A stretch of DNA of 64,000 nt from Nocardioides kribbensis (GCF_015070375.1 NZ_JADCLL010000001.1:560501-624500), one strand, 5' to 3'. Shown: positions 33,785 through 42,512, counted from the stretch's first letter. Notes: a model not told the origin generated them from the sequence alone. Made by a program: numbers and translations.

Positions 33785-34987
33785 TCACGCGGCCAGGCGG
33801 CGGCGCAGGAAGCCGGGCACCAGGGCCTTGAGGTCCGACGGGGAGTCGGGCAGGGCGTAGCGGCAGATCTTCTTGGCCACGCTGCCCAGCTGACGCCCCA
33901 GCGGCCCGGTGTTGTAGTCGATCCCGTAGCGCTCGCAGATCTCGCGCACGTCCTCGGCGATCTCGGGGTAGCGGCGGGCGGGGATGTCGGGGAAGAGGTG
34001 GTGCTCGATCTGGTGCGACAGGTTGCCGGTCATCACGTGGAAGAGCCGGCCGCCGGTGATGTTGGCCGAGCCCAGCAGCTGGCGGTAGTACCAGTGGCCA
34101 CGCGACTCGTCCTCGCACTCCTCCTCGGAGAAGGTCGCCACCCCGGCCGGGAAGTGCCCGCAGAAGATGATGTTGAAGGCCCACACGTTGCGCACCAGGT
34201 TGGCCACGGCGTTGCCGGCCAGCGTCATCGGGAAGAGGGGGCCGGTGAGGGCCGGGAAGAGCAGGTAGTCCTTCAGCGCCTGGTTGCGGACCTTGCGCAT
34301 CAGTCCGGGGTAGATCTTCTTGTTCTCCTCCAGCGTGCGCTTGCCGGCGACGAGGTTCTCGACCTCGAGGTCGTGCATGGCCACGCCCCACTCGAAGAAG
34401 ACCATGAGCAGCGCCGCGTAGACCGGGTTGCCCAGGTAGTAGGGGTGCCACTTCTGGTCGTCGTCCATGCGCAGGATGCCGTAGCCGATGTCACGGTCCT
34501 TGCCCAGGATGTTGGTGTAGGTGTGGTGGATGTAGTTGTGGGAGTACTTCCACTGGTCGCTGGGGCACACGTTGTCCCACTCGTACATGCGCGAGCTCAG
34601 ACCGGGCTCGTTCATCCAGTCGTACTGCCCGTGCATGACGTTGTGGCCGATCTCCATGTTGTCGAGGATCTTCGACACGCTGAGGGCGGCCACGGCCAGC
34701 GGCCACGCCGGCGGCACGTAGAACAGCGCGCGCCCGGCGACCTCGAAGCCCCGCTGCACCTTCACGACGCGGTGGATGTAGTCACGGTCCTCGTCGCCCA
34801 GCGAGGCCAGGACGCGCTGGCGGATGGCGTCCATCTCGTCGCCGAAGTCCTTGAGCTGGGCCGCGGTGAGGCGGTGGAACGCGGCGTCGCCGGGCACGAC
34901 GGGGCGCTCGGCGCGGGCGGCGCTCGCTCCGCTCGTGGTCGCGGTGGTCACGGTGGTCTCGGTGGTCTCGTTCAGGGTGGCGGTCAT
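33785..34987 (-). CDS. Membrane acyl desaturase (DesA3 type)
   Basis: Di-iron fatty acyl desaturase, 400 residues, with the three histidine boxes GHNVMHGQ (about residue 125), HNYIHHTYTN (about 160) and HQIEHHLFPD (about 320). Hydrophobic segments such as ALFYVPPAWPLAVAALSVSK anchor it in the membrane. It lies 14 bases downstream of a ferredoxin-type reductase, like DesA3 and its reductase (Rv3229c and Rv3230c) in M. tuberculosis. It probably inserts a double bond in acyl-CoA using electrons from that reductase. The position of the bond is inferred, not shown. Confidence 0.93.
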   Translation of the reverse strand: MTATLNETTETTVTTATTSGASAARAERPVVPGDAAFHRLTAAQLKDFGDEMDAIRQRVLASLGDEDRDYIHRVVKVQRGFEVAGRALFYVPPAWPLAVAALSVSKILDNMEIGHNVMHGQYDWMNEPGLSSRMYEWDNVCPSDQWKYSHNYIHHTYTNILGKDRDIGYGILRMDDDQKWHPYYLGNPVYAALLMVFFEWGVAMHDLEVENLVAGKRTLEENKKIYPGLMRKVRNQALKDYLLFPALTGPLFPMTLAGNAVANLVRNVWAFNIIFCGHFPAGVATFSEEECEDESRGHWYYRQLLGSANITGGRLFHVMTGNLSHQIEHHLFPDIPARRYPEIAEDVREICERYGIDYNTGPLGRQLGSVAKKICRYALPDSPSDLKALVPGFLRRRLAA

Positions 34988-35001
34988 GGTGCGGTCCTTC
35001 C

Positions 35002-36093
35002 TCAGAGGTCGACGACGCAGTCGCCGACGGGGGCGGAGACACAGATCTGGATGTCCTCGTCGGGCAGCGAGGACTCGGCACCGGTGACGACGTTGCGCAC
35101 GGTGCCCTCGGTCTTGCGGGAGGTGCAGGAGAAGCAGATGCCCATGCGGCAGCCGAACTCGGGCCGCAGGCCGAGCGCCTCGGCCTGCTCCAGCAACGAG
35201 GCACCGGTGTTGGCGGCCTGCTGGCCCGACCGGGCGAAGGAGACCTCACCCTCGGCCGTGCCCGACGCGGTCATGGGCGGCTTGAAGTACTCCACGCGCA
35301 GCCGGGGGCTCCCGGCGTACGCCGCCTGGACCAGCTCGATCATGCCGGCCGGGCCGCAGGCCCACGTGTCGGTGTCCTGGAAGGCCGGCACCAGCTCGCG
35401 CAGGGCGTCCTCGGAGAAGCGGCCACCGTCGGTCTCGTGCACCAGGTGCACGTCGACGTGGTTGTCGCCCGCCGCGATCTCGGCGAGCTCCGCGGCGAAG
35501 ATCTGGTCCTCGGCGCTGCGGGCGTAGTGCAGGAAGGTCACCTTGCGGTGGGCCCGGCCGTCGTAGCCGTCGCGCAGCAGGGTGCGCACCATCGACATGG
35601 CCGGGGTGATGCCCGAGCCGCCGGTGATGAAGAGCAGGTGGTTGTTGGTCGGCGTCGCCGGGCTCTCGTGCATGACGAAGTCGCCCTCGGCCTGGCCCAG
35701 GTGGACCATGAGGCCCGGGCGGGCCTGCTCGACCAGGAACCGCGAGACCACGCCCTCCGCGTGCGAGCGCACCGTGAGCGAGATCCGCTCCCCCGGCGCC
35801 GAGGCGGGCGAGGAGACCGAGAAGCAGCGGGTCGTGCGGCGACCTCCGGGCAGGTCGACGCCCACCTGGACGTACTGGCCCGCACGGTGTCCGCGCCACG
35901 TGCTCGTCGGCTGGAGCACGATCGTGGCGACCGGGTGCTCGCCGTCGGTCTCGCGACGGACCTCGACGACGCGGGCGCGCACCTCGTGGGCCGCCCACAT
36001 CGGGTTGACCTGCTCCAGGAAGCGGTCGACGCCGTGGGGCGAGGTGAGGGCGGCGACGGCGCGGGACCGGAGGATGGAGCCCGTGATGCTCAT
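35002..36093 (-). CDS. Ferredoxin reductase with C-terminal 2Fe-2S domain
   Basis: 363 residues from ATG 36093 (MSITGSILRS). An FAD/NAD(P)H reductase of the FNR type (RAGQYVQVGVDLPGGRRTTR; FITGGSGITPAMSMVRTLL) is fused to a plant-type ferredoxin domain with CRMGICFSCT and a distal Cys near the end (QICVSAPVGDCVVDL). It supplies electrons to the downstream desaturase. The start fits a GGGAGC binding site. A DesT-type operator lies upstream. Confidence 0.95.
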   Translation of the reverse strand: MSITGSILRSRAVAALTSPHGVDRFLEQVNPMWAAHEVRARVVEVRRETDGEHPVATIVLQPTSTWRGHRAGQYVQVGVDLPGGRRTTRCFSVSSPASAPGERISLTVRSHAEGVVSRFLVEQARPGLMVHLGQAEGDFVMHESPATPTNNHLLFITGGSGITPAMSMVRTLLRDGYDGRAHRKVTFLHYARSAEDQIFAAELAEIAAGDNHVDVHLVHETDGGRFSEDALRELVPAFQDTDTWACGPAGMIELVQAAYAGSPRLRVEYFKPPMTASGTAEGEVSFARSGQQAANTGASLLEQAEALGLRPEFGCRMGICFSCTSRKTEGTVRNVVTGAESSLPDEDIQICVSAPVGDCVVDL

Positions 36094-36116
36094 CGGAGTT
36101 GCTCCCGTCAGTTTGG

Positions 36117-36132
36117 GTGAACGATTGTTCAC
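36117..36132. promoter_or_regulatory. TetR-type operator of the desaturase operon
   Basis: GTGAAC-GATT-GTTCAC, a perfect 6-bp inverted repeat with one more near-match on each side (GGGTGAAC...GTTCACTC). It sits 24-39 bases upstream of the reductase start, between a possible -35 (TTGAGT) and -10 (CAAACT) on the minus strand, so binding would block transcription. The divergent DesT/FabR-like regulator at 36313 is the obvious candidate. Confidence 0.75.
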
Positions 36133-36300
36133 TCAAAGTCTCCGGGGTCGGCGCCGCGAGGTCAACCGGAACGGCGGGTGACGCCGCCCACCCCTCTCCT
36201 GGCGGTCGCGCGCGACCCGCGTGACGGTGCACACATGTGCTCCCGCCCGGGCCCCGGGGTTCCGGCGCGCGCGAGGTCGGAGCACGCTGCGACGGTGGCC

Positions 36301-36306
36301 TAGGAT
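36301..36306 (+). promoter_or_regulatory. -10 box, leaderless start of the TetR gene
   Basis: TAGGAT, then 6 bases, then ATG 36313. No ribosome binding site is present. Confidence 0.55.
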
Positions 36307-36312
36307 CGGGGG

Positions 36313-36945
36313 ATGACCGAGACCCGCGGCGAGCGCAAGGAGCGCACCCGACGCGCCATCCTCGACGCCGCCCTGGCGCTGCTCGAGGAGAGCAGCCTGG
36401 TCGCGCTCTCCCTGCGCCAGGTGTCGAAGCAGGTCGGCATCGTGCCGACCGGCTTCTACCGCCACTTCGACTCCATCGAGGACCTCGGCATGGCTCTCGT
36501 GGACGAGTCCTTCGAGTCGCTGCGCGCCATGCTGCGCGACGTGCGGCAGGGACGCGAGGGCGGGGCACCGGGCTGGATGGACATCGTCGACGACTCCATC
36601 GGGATCCTCGACGAGCACGTGCACCGCCAGCGCTCCCACTTCGCCTTCATCGCCCGAGAGCGGACCGCAGGGCCGCCGCTGGTGCGCGAGGCGATCCGCC
36701 ACGAGATCGAGCTGTGCGAGCGCGAGCTGGCCACCGACCTCGCCCGGCTGCCCGGCACCGACCGCTGGTCGACCGAGGACCTGCGCGTGCTGTCGGGGCT
36801 CATCGTCACGGCCATGGTCGCCTTCGCCGAGAACACCCTCCACGCCGTGGGTCGCCCGGGCGCCGAGAAGCTCGTCGTCGAGAACGCCCGCACCCAGCTG
36901 CGGATGGTGCTGGTGGGCGCGCTCAACTGGACCTCCCGGCCCTGA
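36313..36945 (+). CDS. TetR-family regulator (DesT/FabR-like)
   Basis: 210 residues. The N-terminal helix-turn-helix contains RRAILDAALALLEESSLVAL then LSLRQVSKQVGIVPTGFYRH, the form seen in FabR and DesT, which sense acyl-CoA and control desaturase genes. The rest is a helical ligand-binding domain. It is divergent from the desaturase/reductase pair, with the operator in between but 180 bases from its own start, so autoregulation is less clear than control of the desaturase. The transcript looks leaderless. Confidence 0.9.
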   Translation: MTETRGERKERTRRAILDAALALLEESSLVALSLRQVSKQVGIVPTGFYRHFDSIEDLGMALVDESFESLRAMLRDVRQGREGGAPGWMDIVDDSIGILDEHVHRQRSHFAFIARERTAGPPLVREAIRHEIELCERELATDLARLPGTDRWSTEDLRVLSGLIVTAMVAFAENTLHAVGRPGAEKLVVENARTQLRMVLVGALNWTSRP

Positions 36946-36991
36946 GGGGTCCCGCGGCCGCAGCGGCCGGCCCGGGGCTCGGGGCCGGGGC

Positions 36992-37678
36992 TCAGGCTCG
37001 GGGCTTGAGCACCAGCTCGGTCAGCGTGGCGTCCTGCGGGAGGTCGAGCACGCCCACCACGGCCTCGGCCACCGTGACGGGGTCGATCCAGCGCGAGGCG
37101 TCGTAGTCCTTGCCCTCCTGGGCGTGCACCTTCTCCTGCATCGCGGTGGCGGTGCGTCCCGGGAACAGCGAGGTGACCCGCACACCGTGCTGCGCCTCCT
37201 CGGCGCGCAGCGCGTCGGCGAGGGCCTTCAGGCCGTGCTTGGAGGCGGCGTAGGCCGACCACTGCGGGTGGGCGAACAGCCCGGCACCGGAGTTGACCAG
37301 CACGACCGTGCCGCGCGCCTCGCGCAGCGCCGGCAGCGCGAGGCGGGTCAGGACCGCCGGGGCCACCAGGTTGACCGCCAGCTGCTCGGTCCATGCCGAG
37401 GCCGTCAGGTCGGCGACGGCACCGAGCTCCACCACGCCGGCCGCGTGCACGACGGAGTCGAGCCGGGCGGGCAGGCGACCCTCCAGCCGCTCGAGGGCGG
37501 CAGCGTCGGAGAGGTCGGCCACCAGCACCGTCGCGCCCGGGTGCTCGACACCGAGCTCCTCGGCCCTCGCCTCGGAGCGCGCCACCAGCACCAGGTCGTC
37601 ACCACGCGCGCGCAGGCGCCGGGCCAGCTCGGCGCCGATGCCCGCCCCGGCGCCCGTGAGCAGGTGGGTGCGAGCCAT
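36992..37678 (-). CDS. Short-chain dehydrogenase/reductase
   Basis: NAD(P)-dependent SDR of 228 residues. Nucleotide-binding LLTGAGAGIGAELARRL, the SVVHAAGVVELGAV loop, the catalytic VLVNSGAGLFAHPQWSAYAASK tail split as Ser and YAASKHG, and a short C-terminus. Substrate unknown. The start codon overlaps the stop of the MDR gene by one base (TGATG), so the two oxidoreductases are made together. Confidence 0.9.
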   Translation of the reverse strand: MARTHLLTGAGAGIGAELARRLRARGDDLVLVARSEARAEELGVEHPGATVLVADLSDAAALERLEGRLPARLDSVVHAAGVVELGAVADLTASAWTEQLAVNLVAPAVLTRLALPALREARGTVVLVNSGAGLFAHPQWSAYAASKHGLKALADALRAEEAQHGVRVTSLFPGRTATAMQEKVHAQEGKDYDASRWIDPVTVAEAVVGVLDLPQDATLTELVLKPRA

Positions 37679-38646
37679 CAGCGGGTGAAGACGATCTTGC
37701 CGAAGACGTCGCCGCCGGCCATCGCGGCGAAGCCGTCGGCGGCCTGCTCCATGGGCAGCACCCGGTCGATCAGCGGGCGCGTGCCGGTGGCGTCGAGCAG
37801 CGAGACCAGGGACGCGAGCTCGTCGCGGGTGCCCATCGTCGAGCCGACCACGCTGAGCTGGAGGAAGAAGATCCGCGTGAGCTCGGCGTCGTCGAGGTCG
37901 GCCCCCGACGTCGTGCCCGAGACCACGATGCGCCCGCCCGGCTTGAGGGCGCGCACCGAGTGGGCCCAGGTGGCCTTGCCGACGGTCTCCATCACGGCGT
38001 CGACCTTGACCGGGAGGCGCGCCCCGGACTCGAAGACCTCGTGGGCGCCGATCTCCAGCGCACGGGCCCGCTTGCCCTCGTCGCGGCTGGTGGCCAGCAC
38101 CTTGAGGCCCGCAGCCCGGGCGAGGGTGATGACGGCGGTGGCGACGCCGCCGCCCGCGCCCTGCACCAGCACGGTGTCACCGGCCACGAGGCCGCCGCGG
38201 GTGAAGAGCATGCGGTAGGCGGTGAGCCACGCGGTGGGCAGGCAGGCGGCCTCCTCGAAGGACATCGAGGCGGGCTTGGCCACGACGTTGGCGCGGGGCA
38301 CGACGACCTTGTCGGCGAAGGTGCCCTGGTGCCGCTCGGAGAGCAGCGAGCGGCGCGGGTCGAGGGTCTCGTCGCCGCGCCACGCGGGGTCGCTGACGAC
38401 CGCGTGCACCACGACCTCGTTGCCGTCCTCGTCGAGTCCGGCCGCGTCGCAGCCCAGGATCATCGGCAGGGCCTCCTCACGCAGGCCCACCCCGCGCAGC
38501 GACCAGACGTCGTGGTGGTTGAGCGAGGCGGCCTTGACCGTCACCGTCGTCCACCCGTCGGGGGCCTCGGGGTCGGGCCGCTCCCCCACCGTCAGGGCGG
38601 AGAGCGGGTCGTCGGAGGAGAAGCGGTCGGCGTAGACGGCGAACAT
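37678..38646 (-). CDS. MDR-family zinc-independent oxidoreductase
   Basis: 322 residues, medium-chain dehydrogenase fold: an N-terminal GroES-like domain (VTVKAASLNHHDVWSLRGVG; ILGCDAAGLDEDG) and a Rossmann domain (LVQGAGGGVATAVITLARAA). The structural-zinc cysteine cluster is absent, as in quinone or enoyl reductases. The -10 box TAGGTT lies 6 bases before ATG 38646, so the transcript is probably leaderless. It overlaps the SDR gene by one base. Substrate unknown. Confidence 0.88.
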   Translation of the reverse strand: MFAVYADRFSSDDPLSALTVGERPDPEAPDGWTTVTVKAASLNHHDVWSLRGVGLREEALPMILGCDAAGLDEDGNEVVVHAVVSDPAWRGDETLDPRRSLLSERHQGTFADKVVVPRANVVAKPASMSFEEAACLPTAWLTAYRMLFTRGGLVAGDTVLVQGAGGGVATAVITLARAAGLKVLATSRDEGKRARALEIGAHEVFESGARLPVKVDAVMETVGKATWAHSVRALKPGGRIVVSGTTSGADLDDAELTRIFFLQLSVVGSTMGTRDELASLVSLLDATGTRPLIDRVLPMEQAADGFAAMAGGDVFGKIVFTR

Positions 38647-38652
38647 GGGGAC

Positions 38653-38658
38653 AACCTA
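38653..38658 (-). promoter_or_regulatory. -10 box, leaderless start of the MDR gene
   Basis: TAGGTT on the minus strand, then 6 bases and ATG 38646. Confidence 0.55.
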
Positions 38659-38692
38659 ACGGGGAGTGGCTGGACGGACGGGGCACGCCGTC

Positions 38693-39937
38693 TCAGCGGC
38701 GTGCGACGCCGTCCTGCCGGGCGGCGGCCGCGACCGCGGCAGAGACGGCCGGGCCGACGCGCGGGTCGAACGGCGAGGGGATGACGTACTCCTCGGTCAG
38801 CGCCTCGCCCACCAGGTCGGCGAGCGCGCGGGCCGCGGCCAGCTTCATGCCCTCGGTGATGGCCGTGGCGTGGGCGTCGAAGGCGCCGCGGAAGATGCCG
38901 GGGAACGCCAGCACGTTGTTGATCTGGTTCGGGAAGTCGGAGCGTCCGGTGGCCACGACGCGCGCGTGGCGCCGGGCCACCTCGGGGTGCACCTCAGGCG
39001 TGGGGTTGGCCAGACCGAAGACGATGGCGTCGGGCGCCATCGTGGCGACGTGCTCCTCGGGCACCGTGCCGCCGGAGACGCCGATGTAGACGTCGGCGCC
39101 GTCGAGCACGTCGGCCAGCGAGCCGGTGCGGCCCGTGACGTCTGCGGTGAGCTCGGCCAGCGAGCGCTTGACCGCGGTGAGGTCGCCGCGCGAGGAGTGG
39201 ATGACGCCCTTGCGGTCGGTCACGGCGAGGTCGGTGATGCCGGCCTCGAGCAGGATCTTGGCCACCGCCACGCCCGCCGCCCCCGCGCCGGAGATGACCA
39301 CCCGGGTGCTGCCCGGGTCGCGGCCGGTGAGCGTGAGGGCGTTGGTCAGGGCGGCGAGCGCCACCACGGCGGTGCCGTGCTGGTCGTCGTGGAAGACCGG
39401 GATGTCGAGCATCTCCTTGAGCCGGTCCTCGATCTCGAAGCAGCGGGGAGCCGAGATGTCCTCGAGGTTGACCCCGCCGAAGCTCGGCGCCAGCCGGGCC
39501 ACGGTCTCGATGATCTCCTCGGTGTCGGTGGTGTCGAGGCAGATCGGCACCGCGTCGACGCCGCCGAACTGCTTGAACAGCACCGCCTTGCCCTCCATCA
39601 CCGGCATGGCGGCGGCCGGCCCGATGTCGCCCAGGCCGAGCACGGCGGTGCCGTCGGTGACGACCGCGACCGTGTTGGGCACCCAGGTGTAGTGCTGCGT
39701 GAGCGCCGGGTCGGCCGCGATCGCCTCGCACACCAGGGCCACGCCGGGGGTGTAGGCCAGCGACAGCTCCTCCGCGCCGGCCAGGGCCACGGAGGACTGG
39801 ATGGACATCTTGCCGCCGAGGTGCAGGTCGAAGACGGGGTCTCCGGCCCGCGGGTGCGACGGCGAGGCCGACGGGCCGTGGCCCGCAGGGCCGGCGGCGG
39901 CGGTGGTGGTGGCAGGAGACGTGGGAGAAGCAGTCAT
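38693..39937 (-). CDS. Malic enzyme (oxaloacetate-decarboxylating type)
   Basis: Decarboxylates malate to pyruvate with reduction of NAD(P). 414 residues from ATG 39937. Malic_N: VFDLHLGGKMSIQSSVALAG, AYTPGVALVCEAIAADPALT and VVTDGTAVLGLGDIGPAAAM; PVFHDDQHGTAVVALAALTN for metal binding; the Rossmann motif VVISGAGAAGVAVAKILLEA. The C-terminal phosphotransacetylase domain of the long form is missing. An upstream in-frame start at 40084 is rejected because it lies in spacer sequence. GGAAAG lies 10 bases before the ATG. Confidence 0.94.
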   Translation of the reverse strand: MTASPTSPATTTAAAGPAGHGPSASPSHPRAGDPVFDLHLGGKMSIQSSVALAGAEELSLAYTPGVALVCEAIAADPALTQHYTWVPNTVAVVTDGTAVLGLGDIGPAAAMPVMEGKAVLFKQFGGVDAVPICLDTTDTEEIIETVARLAPSFGGVNLEDISAPRCFEIEDRLKEMLDIPVFHDDQHGTAVVALAALTNALTLTGRDPGSTRVVISGAGAAGVAVAKILLEAGITDLAVTDRKGVIHSSRGDLTAVKRSLAELTADVTGRTGSLADVLDGADVYIGVSGGTVPEEHVATMAPDAIVFGLANPTPEVHPEVARRHARVVATGRSDFPNQINNVLAFPGIFRGAFDAHATAITEGMKLAAARALADLVGEALTEEYVIPSPFDPRVGPAVSAAVAAAARQDGVARR

Positions 39938-40093
39938 CACAGGACTTTCCAGGACGAGTCGGATGGGCCGGATCGTGCCCGGGACCACTGCTCGACGCGA
40001 GGGGTTGCCGCGGAGCCGTGACGCCCGGAGGGCTGTCCCGCCAGTCTGGCACAGCGCACGAATACAGGACGCCGGCGTCCGCAATGCTCTACG

Positions 40094-40531
40094 TCACAGC
40101 GCCCGCGAGGCAGCGGCGTCGGGCCCTGCACCCGCCCTGAGCAGGCAGGGACGCGGCCAGACGCGGCACAGCGCCACGGCCAGCACCTGGTCCTCGGCGA
40201 CGGGCCCGCGGTGCCGGGAGTCGACGCCCACCGACGGGTCGTCGCTGAGCAGCCACCAGCCGGGCGAGCCGCCGGCCGTCGTACGCCGCTCCACGGCGCG
40301 CTTGACCGCCAGCGTGCCGTCGGGCAGCCGGGCGACCACCACCCGCCCCGGCACGACCCGCGCGCCGTGCAGCACCAGCAGCCGGTCGCCCCCGCGCAGC
40401 GTGGGCGCCATCGACGCCCCGCGCACCAGGGCCCACCCGGGGCGACCCGGGCCGGGCAACCCACCGCGGGCACGAGCGAGCCACCCGATGGGGTGGCTCG
40501 AGGGGGAGACACCTCGTGCGGGACGCGACAC
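40094..40531 (-). CDS. S26-type protease, probable nickel SOD maturation protease
   Basis: Signal-peptidase-like protein of the SodX type, divergent from sodN. The Ser nucleophile is in VRGASMAPTLRGGDRLLVLH and the general-base Lys in GTLAVKRAVERRTTAGGSPG, followed by WWLLSDDPSVGVDSRHRGPV. It lacks a clear membrane helix, as expected for the cytoplasmic maturation enzyme that removes the SodN leader. I start it at GTG 40531 (VSRPARG; 145 residues), but GTG 40426 next to the active site is possible, giving 110 residues. Function is inferred from the neighbour. Confidence 0.82.
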   Translation of the reverse strand: MSRPARGVSPSSHPIGWLARARGGLPGPGRPGWALVRGASMAPTLRGGDRLLVLHGARVVPGRVVVARLPDGTLAVKRAVERRTTAGGSPGWWLLSDDPSVGVDSRHRGPVAEDQVLAVALCRVWPRPCLLRAGAGPDAAASRAL

Positions 40532-40589
40532 GCGGAGTAGTGTCGCAGCCGAGCTCAGCAGACCCCTGAAGGACCACGAGAGGAACCGC

Positions 40590-40991
40590 ATGTTCGCGCG
40601 ACTGTTCGCACCCACCGTCGAGGTCTCCGCCCACTGCGACCTGCCCTGCGGCGTCTACGACCCCGCGCAGGCCCGCATCGAGGCCGAGTCGATCAAGGGC
40701 ATCATCGCCAAGGTCGCCGACAACGACGACCCCGACTTCCGCACCCGCGCCATCCTGATCAAGGAGCAGCGCGCCGAGCTGGTCAAGCACCACCTGTGGG
40801 TGCTGTGGACCGACTACTTCAAGCCCCCGCACTTCGAGAAGTACCCGCAGCTGCACGTGCTGGTCAACGAGGCCACCAAGCTCGCCGGCGCCTCCGGCGC
40901 CAAGGGCGCCCTCGACGCCGACGTGGCCGACCAGCTGCTGGCCAAGATCGACGAGATCGCCGAGATCTTCTGGGAGACCAAGAAGGCCTGA
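40590..40991 (+). CDS. sodN: Nickel superoxide dismutase
   Basis: 133-residue precursor. A 14-residue leader (MFARLFAPTVEVSA) precedes the nickel hook HCDLPCGVYDPAQARIEAES, where His1, Cys2 and Cys6 of the mature protein bind nickel. The remainder is the four-helix bundle (KHHLWVLWTDYFKPPHFEKY, ending in EIFWETKKA). The leader must be cut for activity, probably by the divergent protease 58 bases away. GAGAGGAACCGC upstream is the ribosome binding site. Confidence 0.98.
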   Translation: MFARLFAPTVEVSAHCDLPCGVYDPAQARIEAESIKGIIAKVADNDDPDFRTRAILIKEQRAELVKHHLWVLWTDYFKPPHFEKYPQLHVLVNEATKLAGASGAKGALDADVADQLLAKIDEIAEIFWETKKA

Positions 40992-41044
40992 GCGACGCAG
41001 CCGGCGCGCCGCCGCCGCCGCGGCGGGCGCCGCCGACCGTTTGT

Positions 41045-41083
41045 CGAGGCCGGTCCCGGGGTAGACCCCCGGGACCGGCCTCG
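41045..41083 (+). terminator. Terminator of sodN
   Basis: Perfect 16-bp inverted repeat CGAGGCCGGTCCCGGG with a 7-base loop (GTAGACC), 53 bases after the sodN stop codon. Confidence 0.85.
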
Positions 41084-41215
41084 CTGGCGTTCCAGGCGGC
41101 ACACATGGGGCGCAGCCGAGCACCAGCCGAGCACCGGACGGCCTCCCACCCGGGGAGCCACCGCGTCACCTAGAGTTCGACCACTTCCTCCGCACCTGCC
41201 ACGAAGGACGGCCCC

Positions 41216-41635
41216 ATGTCCCAGCCCGGTCCGACGATCGACCCGATCCGCGACCGCTCCGACGTCGAGCTGCGACTGCCCGCGGACGGCGCCTACGTGT
41301 CGGTGCTCCGCACGACGACGGCGTCGCTGGCCGCGCGCCTCGACTTCACCATCGACGACATCGAGGACCTGCGCATCGCGGTGGGCGAGGCGTGCGCGCT
41401 GGTGCTGCCCGAGGCCGACGCCGGGGCCGACCTGGTCGGACGCTTCTACCTGCGCCCCGCCGAGCTGACGGTGTCGGTGTCCGTGGGCGCCGCCGACGCC
41501 GGTGAGCCCGACCGCGACAGCTTCGCCTGGCAGGTGCTCGACACGCTGGCCTCCGAGGTCGGGGTGCGGATCGCCGAGGGCGAGCTCGCCGTCGCGCTCA
41601 CGCTGCGCTCCACGCACCTGGGAGCCGGCCTCTGA
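41216..41635 (+). CDS. RsbW-like anti-sigma factor of the adjacent sigma factor
   Basis: 139 residues with a degenerate GHKL fold: ELRLPADGAYVSVLRTTTAS, DIEDLRIAVGEACALVLPEA (N-box-like) and the C-terminal RIAEGELAVALTLRSTHLGA. Like RsbW/UsfX it should bind the sigma factor encoded next, which starts one base after its stop. GAAGGA lies 8 bases upstream of the ATG. The STAS antagonist is not adjacent; the pair at 26862/27199 is unrelated in position. Confidence 0.85.
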   Translation: MSQPGPTIDPIRDRSDVELRLPADGAYVSVLRTTTASLAARLDFTIDDIEDLRIAVGEACALVLPEADAGADLVGRFYLRPAELTVSVSVGAADAGEPDRDSFAWQVLDTLASEVGVRIAEGELAVALTLRSTHLGAGL

Positions 41636-41636
41636 G

Positions 41637-42473
41637 ATGGACCACCCCCTCCCGGACGACGACCCCGCCCCCAGCGCGGCGAGCGAGGCGACCGACGCCC
41701 GGCGCGCGGGCGTCGAGCTCACCCGCCGGCGCAGCGCCGAGCTGTTCCTGGCCTTCCACGACCAGCAGGGCAGCGAGGCCGGTCGCGAGAGCGCGCGGGA
41801 CGCCTTGGTGCACCTGCACCTGCCGCTCGTCGAGCACTGCGCACGGCGCTTCCGCAACCGCGGCGAGCCCTTCGAGGACCTGGTGCAGGTGGGCACGATC
41901 GGGCTCATCAAGTCCATCGACCGCTTCGACTCCGACCGGGGCGTGGAGTTCTCGACCTACGCCACGCCGACGATCATCGGCGAGATCAAGCGCTACTTCC
42001 GCGACAAGGGCTGGGCGATCCGGGTGCCGCGGCGGCTCCAGGAGCTGCGCATGCAGATCGGCTCCGCGACCGCCGAGCTGACCCAGACCCTCGGCCGCTC
42101 CCCCACGGCCCGCGAGCTCGCCGAGTGCATCGGGTGCACGGTGGAGGAGATCGTGGAGGGCATCGAGTCCAGCAACGCCTACTCCACCCTCTCCCTCGAC
42201 GCCAGTGACGACTCCGACGACGGGGCCGCCACGATGCTCGACGCCATCGGCATCGAGGACGCGGGCCTCGAGCACGTCGAGATCCGCGAGTCGATCAAGC
42301 CGCTGCTCGACCAGCTCGACGCGCGCGAGAAGAAGATCCTGCTGCTGCGCTTCTTCCGCAACATGACCCAGTCGCAGATCGCCGAGGAGATCGGCGTCTC
42401 GCAGATGCACGTCTCCCGGCTCCTCAACCGCACCCTGGAGCACCTGCGGCGCTCGCTGCAGGAGCAGGACTGA
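41637..42473 (+). CDS. SigF/SigB-family RNA polymerase sigma factor
   Basis: 278 residues of the group 3 (stress and sporulation) sigma factors. Region 2: VHLHLPLVEHCARRFRNRGE, EDLVQVGTIGLIKSIDRFDS and VEFSTYATPTIIGEIKRYFR; region 3: RVPRRLQELRMQIGSATAEL; region 4 HTH: LLLRFFRNMTQSQIAEEIGV then SQMHVSRLLNRTL. Starts at ATG 41637 one base after the anti-sigma stop, so inhibitor and sigma factor are made in step. The extended N-terminus (about 45 residues) is acidic. Confidence 0.95.
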   Translation: MDHPLPDDDPAPSAASEATDARRAGVELTRRRSAELFLAFHDQQGSEAGRESARDALVHLHLPLVEHCARRFRNRGEPFEDLVQVGTIGLIKSIDRFDSDRGVEFSTYATPTIIGEIKRYFRDKGWAIRVPRRLQELRMQIGSATAELTQTLGRSPTARELAECIGCTVEEIVEGIESSNAYSTLSLDASDDSDDGAATMLDAIGIEDAGLEHVEIRESIKPLLDQLDAREKKILLLRFFRNMTQSQIAEEIGVSQMHVSRLLNRTLEHLRRSLQEQD

Positions 42474-42512
42474 GCCCTCCCCGCGCCCCCCCCGGCGCTG
42501 CCCCGGGGCCGC

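Noticed and set aside
40531..40615. Extension of the nickel SOD protease to ATG 40615
   Set aside because: The extra 28 residues run through the sodN start and ribosome binding site on the other strand and resemble no protease. GTG 40531 or 40426 is more reasonable.
41216..42473. A link of this RsbW/sigma pair to the STAS/HATPase pair as one operon
   Set aside because: They are 14 kb apart with many unrelated genes and terminators between; a functional link is possible but no operon.
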